This document shows positions 43,590 through 52,194 of a stretch of DNA of 64,000 nt, in pieces. Position 1 is the stretch's first letter; each line of letters starts with the position of its first letter. Under the pieces are notes generated by a model. It was not told the DNA's origin, ran no database searches, and saw only the letters and a list, made by a program, of their open reading frames with translations. The DNA comes from Candidatus Onthocola gallistercoris (GTDB lineage Bacteria; Bacillota; Clostridia; Lachnospirales; Lachnospiraceae). Made by a program: the position numbers and the translations under genes. The stretch is from positions 1 through 64,000 of the forward strand of contig DVLT01000024.1 of the NCBI GenBank assembly GCA_018715345.1, written 5' to 3'.

Positions 43590-44188
43590 TAAGATATATT
43601 AAAGGTGTTCTGGAAGAAGCTGGAACAGACTATATCGTTGTGGACAATCAAGGGATCGGTTACTCGATCAGTATACCTGCATCTGTGACTGGTCAACTGC
43701 CCTGCGTAGGGGAATCGGTGAAGATCTATACATATTTGTATATGCGGGAGGATCTATTGGAATTATATGGCTTTCTGACAAAGGATGATCTGTATGTATT
43801 CCGTCTGCTGATCAAGGTGAATGGTATCGGCCCAAAAGGCGCATTGGCGATCTTATCCACCATTTCTGCCGACAAACTCCGGCTGGCAGTCATGGCAGGA
43901 GACGAGAAGGCCATCGCAAAAGCCCCTGGAGTTGGGAAGAAAACGGCCCAGAAGCTGATCATCGAATTGAAAGACAAGCTGAAATTGGAAGATATGTTTG
44001 AAGAGTCTGCAGACCAGGCGGACAATCCTTTGACTTCCGATGCGGTACAGGAAGCTGTGCTGGCCCTTACAGCCTTGGGATATTCGGATTCAGAGGCGGT
44101 TTCCGCAGTGCGTCGGATCAAAGTGACTGAAGGGATGGACAGCGAGGCGGTCCTGAAACTGGCATTGAAGGAAATGCTCACATTTTAA
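43586..44188 (+). CDS. ruvA: Holliday junction branch migration protein RuvA
   Basis: Tetramer that binds Holliday junctions and loads RuvB. The 200-residue protein shows domain I (MIRYIKGVLEEAGTDYIVVDNQG), domain II with the two helix-hairpin-helix motifs (LLIKVNGIGPKGALAIL and KAPGVGKKTAQKLIIELKDKL) and domain III (EAVLALTALGYSDSEA), which contacts RuvB. Its ATG overlaps the previous stop, and ruvB follows 23 bases later. Confidence 0.97.
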   Translation: MIRYIKGVLEEAGTDYIVVDNQGIGYSISIPASVTGQLPCVGESVKIYTYLYMREDLLELYGFLTKDDLYVFRLLIKVNGIGPKGALAILSTISADKLRLAVMAGDEKAIAKAPGVGKKTAQKLIIELKDKLKLEDMFEESADQADNPLTSDAVQEAVLALTALGYSDSEAVSAVRRIKVTEGMDSEAVLKLALKEMLTF

Positions 44189-44211
44189 ACAGGGAAACGG
44201 ATTGAAACAGG

Positions 44212-45222
44212 ATGAATAAACGGATCATTACAACAGAATTTATCGAAGAAGATATAAAGACAGAAAACCGGCTGAGACCGGAAAAACTTTCCGATTATAT
44301 CGGTCAGTCAAAGATCAAAGAGATTTTAAATGTTTATATCCAGGCGGCGAAACAACGGGACGAAGCATTGGATCATGTGCTTTTCTACGGCCCGCCGGGA
44401 CTTGGAAAGACCACACTGGCGGGTATCATAGCCCATGAAATGGGCGTTCATATGAAAGTAACTTCCGGGCCGGCCATCGAACGCCCGGGAGAGATCGCGG
44501 CCATATTGAACAGTCTGTCCGCCGGGGATGTGCTGTTCATTGATGAGATACACCGGCTGAACCGGCAAGTGGAGGAAGTGCTCTATCCGGCCATGGAGGA
44601 CTTTGCCATAGATATCGTCATAGGAAAAGGCGCCACGGCCCGTTCTGTCAGATTGGATCTGCCCCAGTTCACACTGATCGGCGCCACGACCCGGGCAGGT
44701 ATGCTTTCAGCGCCGCTGCGGGATCGGTTTGGTGTTATCGAAAGGCTGTCTTTTTATACGCCGGAAGAATTGTGCGAGATCGTCATACGTTCCGCCGGCG
44801 TGCTGCATATGGATCTGGAAAGGGAAGGCGCCATGGAATTGGCCAGACGTTCCCGGGGCACACCGCGGCTTGCCAACCGACTGTTGAAGCGGGTGCGGGA
44901 TTATGCCCAGGTGCGTTATGACGGAAAAGTGACGAAGGACGTGGCTAGAGAGGTGCTGGATATATTGGAAGTGGATGCTTACGGATTGGACCAGGTGGAC
45001 CGGAACATTTTGCTGACCATGATCGAAAAGTTTGGCGGCGGACCGGTGGGACTTGATACACTGGCCGCTTCCATCGGAGAAGATTCGGGAACGCTGGAAG
45101 ATGTGTATGAACCCTATCTGATGCAGAATGGTTTCCTTTACAGGACGCCGCGGGGAAGGGTGGTCAGCGATATGGCTTATCATCATCTGGGCATACCCTG
45201 CCCAACAGAACGAAAGATTTAG
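44212..45222 (+). CDS. ruvB: Holliday junction DNA helicase RuvB
   Basis: Hexameric AAA+ motor that drives branch migration with RuvA. The 336-residue protein has Walker [13 protein letters not shown], Walker [12 protein letters not shown], sensor 1 [20 protein letters not shown] (with the Arg finger) and the C-terminal winged helix ([19 protein letters not shown]). The ribosome site is weak; translation is probably coupled to ruvA. Confidence 0.97.
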   Translation: MNKRIITTEFIEEDIKTENRLRPEKLSDYIGQSKIKEILNVYIQAAKQRDEALDHVLFYGPPGLGKTTLAGIIAHEMGVHMKVTSGPAIERPGEIAAILNSLSAGDVLFIDEIHRLNRQVEEVLYPAMEDFAIDIVIGKGATARSVRLDLPQFTLIGATTRAGMLSAPLRDRFGVIERLSFYTPEELCEIVIRSAGVLHMDLEREGAMELARRSRGTPRLANRLLKRVRDYAQVRYDGKVTKDVAREVLDILEVDAYGLDQVDRNILLTMIEKFGGGPVGLDTLAASIGEDSGTLEDVYEPYLMQNGFLYRTPRGRVVSDMAYHHLGIPCPTERKI

Positions 45223-45224
45223 TC

Positions 45225-45253
45225 TTGTTTTTATAGAAGCGAACGTTTATAAT
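45225..45253 (+). promoter_or_regulatory. Promoter of zapA
   Basis: TTGTTT (45225-45230), 17 bp, TATAAT (45248-45253). Confidence 0.7.
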
Positions 45254-45295
45254 AAAAACAACTGCATAAAACAAAGGCAGACGGGAGGTACATAT

Positions 45296-45697
45296 ATGGC
45301 TGCGAAGAATGATGTCCAGGTTTTGATCGGCGGTAAAGTTTATACGCTGAGCGGCTATGAGAGTGATGAATATTTGCAGAAGATTGCATTGTATATAAAT
45401 AATAAGATCGATGAAATGAACCAGATCCCCAATTACCGGCGGATGGGTATGGATATGCAGAAGATCTTGCTGGAACTTAATATGGCAGATGATTATCATA
45501 AGGCCAAGGAACAGATCCATGTTCTGGAGGCGGATATTGAAGAGAAAGACAAGAACGAATATGATCTGAAGCATGAACTGATCGCTGCCCAGATCCATCT
45601 GGAGGAGACTGAGAAGGAGATCGAAAACCTGAAAAATGAGATCAATGAGCTTCAGAAGCAGATCGTCAAGCTGGAGGCCAGAACATACCGTAAGTAA
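45296..45697 (+). CDS. zapA: Cell division protein ZapA
   Basis: Cross-links FtsZ filaments at the division ring. The 133-residue protein has the ZapA globular head (KNDVQVLIGGKVYTLSGYESDEYLQKIALYI, read in parts) and a long coiled coil (about residues 68-130, ETEKEIENLKNEINELQKQ) for dimer and tetramer formation. The start at 45296 follows GGGAGGT; the frame overlaps the ruvB end but has no signal there. It is somewhat longer than Bacillus ZapA (about 85 residues) because of the longer coil, as is usual in Clostridia. Confidence 0.9.
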   Translation: MAAKNDVQVLIGGKVYTLSGYESDEYLQKIALYINNKIDEMNQIPNYRRMGMDMQKILLELNMADDYHKAKEQIHVLEADIEEKDKNEYDLKHELIAAQIHLEETEKEIENLKNEINELQKQIVKLEARTYRK

Positions 45698-45722
45698 GCC
45701 GGGAAAAGAATGTCAGACTGGG

Positions 45723-45752
45723 CAGCATCCGTTTTAAACGGATGCTGTTTTT
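45723..45752 (+). terminator. Terminator of zapA
   Basis: CAGCATCCGTTT and AAACGGATGCTG form a perfect stem followed by TTTTT. Confidence 0.92.
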
Positions 45753-45784
45753 GATCCAAAATGAAATCTTTACGGATCAGGATG

Positions 45785-45814
45785 TTGCCTTACATGTTGC
45801 AGATGTGTTAAAAT
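45785..45814 (+). promoter_or_regulatory. Possible promoter of the U32 operon
   Basis: TTGCCT (45785-45790), 18 bp, TAAAAT (45809-45814); the leader is about 90 bases with nothing else recognisable. Confidence 0.5.
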
Positions 45815-45912
45815 ATAAAAGATTTTAAATATATTGGATGAGGGAGGGTGTTATAGACATCCTCTTTGTTTTTCTGCCGTGGAAGCAGGGAAAATAAGGA
45901 AAGGAGATACAT

Positions 45913-48306
45913 ATGGGTTCAGGGATAGAGATATTGGCACCGGCGGGTTCGGTGGAAACCATGCGGGCAGCACTCAATGGGGGAGCCGATGCAGTTTATA
46001 TCGGCGGCAGCCGGTTTGGCGCCCGGGCTTATGCGGATAATCCGGATGAGACGGCACTCCTTGCGGCCATCGACGAAGTTCATCTGAGAGGAAAAAAACT
46101 TTATATGGCTGTCAATACGCTGCTGAAGGAAAGAGAGATGGATGAACTCTATCATTTTATCCTGCCCTATTATCGGGAGGGCCTGGATGGGGTGATCGTC
46201 CAGGATTTCGGCGTACTCGCCCGGCTGAAGTCCTGGTTCCCGTCTTTGCCCCTTCACGCCAGCACCCAGATGACATTGACCGGCTGGGAAGAGGCGGCCA
46301 GGTTAAAAGCGGACGGTGTCAGTCGGATCGTGCCTTCCCGAGAACTTTCTCTGGAGGAGATCAGGCAGATACATGAACGGGTGGACGTGGAGATCGAAGC
46401 CTTTGTCCATGGTGCGCTTTGTTATTGCTATTCGGGACAATGTCTGTTAAGCAGTTTCATCGGCGGCCGCAGCGGCAATCGAGGGCGATGCGCCCAGCCT
46501 TGCCGTCTCCCTTATAAAGTGGGAAAGGACCAAAAGACCCGGTATCTTCTGAGCCCAAAGGATATATGCACCTTGAAAGATATTCCTGATCTGGTGGACG
46601 CGGGTATCATCTCCTTTAAGATCGAAGGACGGATGAAGAAGCCGGAATATGCTGCGCTGGTGTCATTTATGTACCGGTTTTATACAGACATGTATTTGGA
46701 ACGGGGACGGGAAGGTTACCGTGTGGATCCGGATGATGTGCGTAAACTGATGGATCTGTATAATAGAGGGGGATTTTCCAGCGGATATTACCGACAGAAA
46801 AACGGCAAGGATATGTTATCCCTGGATCGTCCAAACCATATGGGTGTGAAGGTGGGAGAATCTGTCGGGAAAAATCGTTTCAAAGCATTGGAGGATATAC
46901 ATGCTGATGATGTGTTGGAATGGACAGGCGATGATCGCAGCAAAGGGATGAGGCTGGATCGGGATATCAGAAAGGGTGAGCTGTTCGCCTTTCCAAAGGC
47001 GGGAATGGCCGGAAAAGATAAGGGGGAGTTATACCGTACGCGCAACAACCAACTGATAACTGACACATTAAAACGGTTTGCAAAAGGCGGCGAGCATCTG
47101 TTGGAGGGTAGTTTGACAGCGACGGCAGGGAAACCCTTATGTTTGCGAATAGGGTCAAAGGACAGATCCGACCGACAGATCCAGGTCACCGGCCGTGTGG
47201 TGCAGGAAGCGCTGAAACGGCCCATGGGGTCAGAAGAGATGGAAAAGCAGATGCGAAAGACCGGAGGAAGCGGATTCTGCTTTCAGACCATTCAGATCCA
47301 AACAGACGGCAAAAGTTTTGTACCGGTCCAGGAACTGAACAGCCTGCGCCGGGAAGGTCTGGATAGGATGCGGGAATGTCTCCTGGAAGTTTATAAACGG
47401 GACGATGCCCGGGATGAACATGGGGATATATGGCTATCCGGATCTGCCGATGGCAGGAAAGAGGACGAGAGACAAAGAGAGGCTGCCAATGGAAGCCGGC
47501 CTCTATTATACGTATCGATCCCTAATGTGGAAAGCGGTATGGTTCATATGAAAAGGCGGGATGTGAGCGGCTTTTATCTGGATATCGAGCATGCGGCGAC
47601 CCCGGAAGGACAGGCATTTATCCGAGCGTGCGGGGAAATGGGTAAGACGGTGTCAGCAGCGCTTCCCCATATTCTTCGGGAAAAGGACAAAGCGAAGGTG
47701 GAAGAATGGATCCGAAGTCTGGATGGCTTGGTCCATGGTTGGCTGTTTCGGAATATGGAGACGCTGGATATGCTGAAACGGCTGGCTGTTTCAGGAATCC
47801 GGATCGCCGACCATCATATCTACACTATGAACCGGGCGGCGAAGGAATATGTGCGGCAGGCGGGGGCAGACAGACTCTGCGCGCCCATGGAACTGAACCA
47901 AAAGGAATTGGACATCCTCGGATGTGGAGATATGGAACTGGTGCTCTACGGTTATCCAGTGTTGATGCTCTCGGCCCAATGCATACAAAAGACAACACAA
48001 GCTTGTACAAAAAGGACAAAAATGGTACAATTAACCGATAGACAGCAGAAACATTTTTATGCTCAGAATATCTGTACCTACTGCTATAACCTGATATATA
48101 ATGGGAGCCCGCTCGTACTGACCGATATGACAGAGGCAGTCCGGGATCTGGATCCGGAGGCGGTACGTATGGAATTTACGATGGAAGACATCAGAGAACA
48201 GACCCGCTTGTTGGATGACTTCAGACTGCGTTGCCAGGGGGAAGGTAAAGCAGATCCGCCAGTCGATCCGTTCACGCGGGGACACTTTAAGAGAGGAATT
48301 GAGTAG
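45913..48306 (+). CDS. U32 family protein, probable RlhA/TrhP-type RNA hydroxylase
   Basis: A 797-residue U32 protein. The TIM-barrel-like N-terminus begins IEILAPAGSVETMRAALNGGADAVYIGG, and the family signature EAFVHGALCYCYSGQCLLSS with later RGRCAQPCRLPY supplies the four Cys of an iron-sulfur site. The middle, after about residue 370, resembles the DUF3656 insert of RlhA, which hydroxylates 23S rRNA; TrhP hydroxylates tRNA uridine. Older annotation calls the family collagenase-like peptidase. The C-terminal 280 residues hold a second half with LCAPMELNQKEL and a further Cys pair (NICTYCYNLIY). The start follows AAAGGAG. SEDS and PBP genes follow after four bases. Confidence 0.88.
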   Translation: MGSGIEILAPAGSVETMRAALNGGADAVYIGGSRFGARAYADNPDETALLAAIDEVHLRGKKLYMAVNTLLKEREMDELYHFILPYYREGLDGVIVQDFGVLARLKSWFPSLPLHASTQMTLTGWEEAARLKADGVSRIVPSRELSLEEIRQIHERVDVEIEAFVHGALCYCYSGQCLLSSFIGGRSGNRGRCAQPCRLPYKVGKDQKTRYLLSPKDICTLKDIPDLVDAGIISFKIEGRMKKPEYAALVSFMYRFYTDMYLERGREGYRVDPDDVRKLMDLYNRGGFSSGYYRQKNGKDMLSLDRPNHMGVKVGESVGKNRFKALEDIHADDVLEWTGDDRSKGMRLDRDIRKGELFAFPKAGMAGKDKGELYRTRNNQLITDTLKRFAKGGEHLLEGSLTATAGKPLCLRIGSKDRSDRQIQVTGRVVQEALKRPMGSEEMEKQMRKTGGSGFCFQTIQIQTDGKSFVPVQELNSLRREGLDRMRECLLEVYKRDDARDEHGDIWLSGSADGRKEDERQREAANGSRPLLYVSIPNVESGMVHMKRRDVSGFYLDIEHAATPEGQAFIRACGEMGKTVSAALPHILREKDKAKVEEWIRSLDGLVHGWLFRNMETLDMLKRLAVSGIRIADHHIYTMNRAAKEYVRQAGADRLCAPMELNQKELDILGCGDMELVLYGYPVLMLSAQCIQKTTQACTKRTKMVQLTDRQQKHFYAQNICTYCYNLIYNGSPLVLTDMTEAVRDLDPEAVRMEFTMEDIREQTRLLDDFRLRCQGEGKADPPVDPFTRGHFKRGIE

Positions 48307-48309
48307 CCT

Positions 48310-49674
48310 ATGGTAAATGTTATCATCCAGATGTCAAAATATGTTCTGGTCATTCTGGCAGCAGCCTATGCGATGAAGTGCTTTACCGTATTCAGCGATA
48401 AACATGAGATGGACAGAGGCGGCGTTTATCTGACGCAGAATGTTTTGATGTTTCTGATCCATTTTATTTGTTACCTGATCATCTATCTGATGACCGATGA
48501 CATTAAAATGATCTATTTTTACATTGCCCAGTTTATTTTGTTTCTGACTACCCTGATCGTTTACAGTACAGTGTATAAGCATGCGTCAAGGCTGATCGTC
48601 AATAATATGTGTTATCTTTTGATGGTGGGATTTGTCATCCTGACAAGATTGGATTATTCCATGGCTGTCCGTCAATTCATCATTGCCATCGCAGCCATCG
48701 TGATCAGCCTGGCCATACCGATTTTCATGGCCAAAGTCCGGACATTGGATCGTTGGGGGATATTTTACGGTGTGCTCGGCTTTCTGATGATCGCTTCCGT
48801 ATTTGTCATCGGTGAAAGCAGATACGGGGCCACCAACTGGATATCCATCGGCGGTTTTTCTCTTCAGCCATCAGAGCTGGCGAAGATCGTTTTTGTATTT
48901 TTCGTTGCAGCTATGCTGGCAAATGATGTGAGCTTTAAACGGATCGTCATCACAACAGCGGCGGCGGCAGCCTATGTGCTGGCCCTTGTGGCTGAGAGAG
49001 ACCTGGGGGCCGCAGTCATATTTTTTGTCACGTATCTGATCATGCTTTATGTGGCGACCCGTCAGTTCCGCTATATGGCGTTGGGACTGGCAAGCGGCGC
49101 AGCGGCAGGGGTGATCGCCTATCGCCTGTTTGATCATGTGCGGACCCGTGTTATTGCTTGGCAAGACCCGTGGGGCAATTATAATGATGCAGGATATCAG
49201 ATCGCCCAGTCACTGTTTGCCATAGGCACAGGAGGCTGGTTTGGAATGGGCTTGTTCCAGGGCAGCCCGGAGACCATACCGGTGGTGGTCAGTGACTTTG
49301 TATTTTCAGCCATATCTGAAGAGATGGGGGCGCTGTTTTCCATCTGCCTGATATTGGTTTATTTCAGCTGTCTGCTTATGTTCATCAATATATCGCTGAG
49401 GCTGGTGAAGCCATTTTATAAACTGCTGGCCATCGGCTTGAGCGCCTCCTACGGCTTTCAGCTATTTTTGTGTATCGGCGGAGTGACCAAGCTGATCCCC
49501 CATACCGGTGTTACCATGCCGTTGATCAGCTATGGAGGCAGCAGTGTTTTATCCACGATCATTATTTTTGCAGTGATACAAGGCTTATATCTGTTGAGAC
49601 AAAGAGAGGTGTATCTGCTTGAAAAGAGACGAGAAAGGGAAAACCAGAGTCTATCGGAAGCTGAATATCGATGA
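48310..49674 (+). CDS. SEDS-family peptidoglycan polymerase (FtsW/RodA)
   Basis: A 454-residue membrane glycosyltransferase with about ten helices that polymerises lipid II. Family marks are GATNWISIGGFSLQPSELAKI, the catalytic-region AERDLGAAVIFF, GYQIAQSLFAIGTGGWFGMGL, and TGVTMPLISYGGSS. The N-terminus is extended by two or three helices before the usual core. It is paired with the class B PBP encoded next and overlapping it by 56 bases, so the two probably form one polymerase-transpeptidase complex. Whether it serves division, elongation or spore wall cannot be read from sequence. Confidence 0.94.
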   Translation: MVNVIIQMSKYVLVILAAAYAMKCFTVFSDKHEMDRGGVYLTQNVLMFLIHFICYLIIYLMTDDIKMIYFYIAQFILFLTTLIVYSTVYKHASRLIVNNMCYLLMVGFVILTRLDYSMAVRQFIIAIAAIVISLAIPIFMAKVRTLDRWGIFYGVLGFLMIASVFVIGESRYGATNWISIGGFSLQPSELAKIVFVFFVAAMLANDVSFKRIVITTAAAAAYVLALVAERDLGAAVIFFVTYLIMLYVATRQFRYMALGLASGAAAGVIAYRLFDHVRTRVIAWQDPWGNYNDAGYQIAQSLFAIGTGGWFGMGLFQGSPETIPVVVSDFVFSAISEEMGALFSICLILVYFSCLLMFINISLRLVKPFYKLLAIGLSASYGFQLFLCIGGVTKLIPHTGVTMPLISYGGSSVLSTIIIFAVIQGLYLLRQREVYLLEKRRERENQSLSEAEYR

Positions 49675-51517
49675 CGATACAAAGGTTTCAGTACGGCCGC
49701 GGCAAGGCAGATCCTCCGGGAAAAGAGAAGCGGCCCGTGCATCTTCCAAAAAGGATTCCCAGGGAACGGTGGACATTCCGCCGGATGAAGATTTTGAATT
49801 TCATCCCGATTTTGACGATATTGACCTGCTTGATACCGATGGCTATGGTCCGGATATGGGCAGTGGGACATATGGAGACGACGGTCTTGGTGGGGAGCGG
49901 ATTGAAAAAAGATCCAGGAGAAGATCTGTTCCCGATGAGAGCAAAGGAAGCAGGCGCACTTCCACCCGGCAAAAAAAGCGGCTGAATGCGGATGGCGATG
50001 TGATCGATAACCTTTTTGATACTCCGGAAAGCGAACTGGAAGACGATGATACTTATATGGATTTCAGTGATGCCGGAAAGACAAAAGAAGAGAGGAAAGC
50101 AGGCAGGAAACGGCGGCGCAGCCAGAATCGGGAGATACTGGCAGTCACCTATGTGTTTGCAGGTCTGTTTGTCTTGATGATCGGATATTTTGTCTATTTT
50201 AACGGTTTTGTTGCCCAGGATGTGATCAGCAGTCCGTATAATGTGCGGGTCAATTCTTTTGCCGACACCATCGTCCGCGGAGATATCATATCCAGTGACG
50301 GCATAACGCTTGCAGAAACCATTACAGATGAAAATGGCGAGGAAACCCGTTACTATCCATTGGGAAGGATATTTGCCCATGCGGTCGGTACATCTGAGAT
50401 CAACCAGTCGGGATTGGAGTTGTCCAATAATTTTTATATGCTCCAGTCCAACAGCAATCCCCTTTATAATGTGATCAATGATCTGCGGGGGATCAAGAAT
50501 CAGGGGGATCAGGTGATCACCACCTTGAATGCTTCCCTGCAGGAAGCAGCCTATAATGCCCTTGGGAATAATGACGGCGCAGTGGTGGCCATCGAACCCA
50601 GTACTGGCCGGGTACTGGCCATGGTATCCAAACCGGATTACGATCCAAATACATTGGTTTCGGATTATGAGAGCATCATTTCCGGTGAGGGGGAGGACGT
50701 ACTTTTGAATAAGGCCACATCGGGACGTTTTGTTCCGGGGTCGATTTTTAAGACGTTCACTTCCTTGGCTTATATACGGTCGGGAGCGGACTACGACAGT
50801 TATAGTTATACTTGTCAAGGACGGATCAATCTGGGCGGAGATGAATATATCACCTGTTTTGATGGCAATGTCCATGGGGATGAGGACTTTTATGATTCTT
50901 TTGCCTATTCCTGTAATGCTTCTTTTGGGAATATCGGCTTGGGTCTGAGCAAAAGTCTGTTCAGGGATACTTGCAATTCTCTGTTTTTCAATACCGACTT
51001 GCCCACCTCCATCCCCCATGTGAAAAGTAATTTTGATCTGGATGACGATGCCAGCGACTGGCTGACAGCGGCTACAGCCATCGGACAGGGCGAAACCACG
51101 GTAACACCGCTTCATATGGCCATGATCGCCAGCGCCATAGCCAATGGGGGAAATCTGATGGAGCCGTATATGACAGATGCTGTCCAGACCTCTTCGGGAG
51201 ATAATGTGCGGCGTTTCATGCCGGAAAGCTACGGTTCCATCATGACCACATCAGAGGCAGAACTTTTGACAGAGATGATGACGGATGTGGTGGACTATGG
51301 AACGGCTACCTCTCTGTCTGGATATGGCTATACAGTTGCCGGGAAAACGGGAACGGCGGAAGTGGATGGAAGAGGCGACAACTCCTGGTTTATCGGCTTT
51401 GCGCCTGTTGAACAACCCCAGATCGCCATCTGTGTACTGGTGGAAAACGACGAAGGTTACTACGAAAGCGCTCTGCCGGTGGCAAATGCGGTTCTCAGTA
51501 ATTATCTGAATCAGTAA
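49619..51517 (+). CDS. Class B penicillin-binding protein (transpeptidase)
   Basis: Cross-links peptidoglycan outside the membrane. The 632-residue protein starts with a TTG preceded by AGAGGTG inside the SEDS gene. Residues 1-170 are a long charged, probably disordered cytoplasmic segment (many Arg, Lys, Asp), then one membrane helix (173-195), a pedestal domain and the transpeptidase domain with SxxK (VPGSIFKTF), SxN (YSCNASFG) and KTG (AGKTGTAEVDG). No PASTA domains are present. Class B PBPs usually have only 10-40 residues before the helix, so this segment is unusual. Confidence 0.93.
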   Translation: MKRDEKGKTRVYRKLNIDDDTKVSVRPRQGRSSGKREAARASSKKDSQGTVDIPPDEDFEFHPDFDDIDLLDTDGYGPDMGSGTYGDDGLGGERIEKRSRRRSVPDESKGSRRTSTRQKKRLNADGDVIDNLFDTPESELEDDDTYMDFSDAGKTKEERKAGRKRRRSQNREILAVTYVFAGLFVLMIGYFVYFNGFVAQDVISSPYNVRVNSFADTIVRGDIISSDGITLAETITDENGEETRYYPLGRIFAHAVGTSEINQSGLELSNNFYMLQSNSNPLYNVINDLRGIKNQGDQVITTLNASLQEAAYNALGNNDGAVVAIEPSTGRVLAMVSKPDYDPNTLVSDYESIISGEGEDVLLNKATSGRFVPGSIFKTFTSLAYIRSGADYDSYSYTCQGRINLGGDEYITCFDGNVHGDEDFYDSFAYSCNASFGNIGLGLSKSLFRDTCNSLFFNTDLPTSIPHVKSNFDLDDDASDWLTAATAIGQGETTVTPLHMAMIASAIANGGNLMEPYMTDAVQTSSGDNVRRFMPESYGSIMTTSEAELLTEMMTDVVDYGTATSLSGYGYTVAGKTGTAEVDGRGDNSWFIGFAPVEQPQIAICVLVENDEGYYESALPVANAVLSNYLNQ

Positions 51518-51550
51518 ATATAACCCGCACTTTGGCGGCAAAGTTTATGG

Positions 51551-51579
51551 TTGTATTTGAGCTTTAAACGATGTATACT
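51551..51579 (+). promoter_or_regulatory. Promoter of the Nudix gene
   Basis: TTGTAT (51551-51556), 17 bp, TATACT (51574-51579). Confidence 0.65.
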
Positions 51580-51622
51580 AGAACACAAGGGAAACACACC
51601 AGGACAACGGAGGTAATCAGCC

Positions 51623-52075
51623 ATGACAGAAGCGGTAAGCTGCGGGGGTGTGGTTATATTTAGAGGAAAGATCCTTTTACTTTATAAAAATTACAGGAAT
51701 AAGTATGAAGGATGGGTATTACCCAAAGGGACAGTAGAGGAAGGTGAGGAGTACAAAGAAACGGCTGTTCGGGAAGTGAGGGAAGAAACAGGTGTCCGGG
51801 CTTCCATCATAAAATATGTGGGCAAGAGTCAGTATACGTTCAGCACATCCCATGATGTGATCGTTAAGGACGTCCACTGGTATCTGATGATGTCGGACAG
51901 TTATCACAGCAGACCACAGCGGGAAGAGTACTTTGTGGATTCAGGATATTATAAATATCACGAAGCCTATCATCTACTGAAGTTCTCCAATGAAAAGCAG
52001 ATTCTGGAAAAGGCATACAGCGAATATACAGAACTAAAGCGAAGTAATTTGTGGGGCTCAAGAAAATATTTTTGA
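51623..52075 (+). CDS. Nudix hydrolase, Ap4A/MutT-like
   Basis: A 150-residue Nudix protein. The Nudix box is complete: GTVEEGEEYKETAVREVREETGV, given here in the order Gly, Glu, and REVREETG. The preceding YEGWVLPKG matches Ap4A- or diphosphoinositol-type members that hydrolyse dinucleoside polyphosphates. The exact substrate is not decided by sequence. It has its own promoter and terminator and lies directly before a polyphosphate kinase, which hints at nucleotide or polyphosphate turnover. Confidence 0.88.
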   Translation: MTEAVSCGGVVIFRGKILLLYKNYRNKYEGWVLPKGTVEEGEEYKETAVREVREETGVRASIIKYVGKSQYTFSTSHDVIVKDVHWYLMMSDSYHSRPQREEYFVDSGYYKYHEAYHLLKFSNEKQILEKAYSEYTELKRSNLWGSRKYF

Positions 52076-52079
52076 CAGA

Positions 52080-52122
52080 AAGATGCTTATAGAACGATCC
52101 GAGTTTTATAAGCATCTTTTTT
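52080..52122 (+). terminator. Terminator of the Nudix gene
   Basis: AAGATGCTTATA pairs with TATAAGCATCTT and leads into TTTTTTCG. Confidence 0.88.
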
Positions 52123-52194
52123 CGTACCTTTGGGAAAACTAAAGGAAAACCACTATTTTACTGGAAATCATAAGACAGTCAACAGGAGGCAAAA

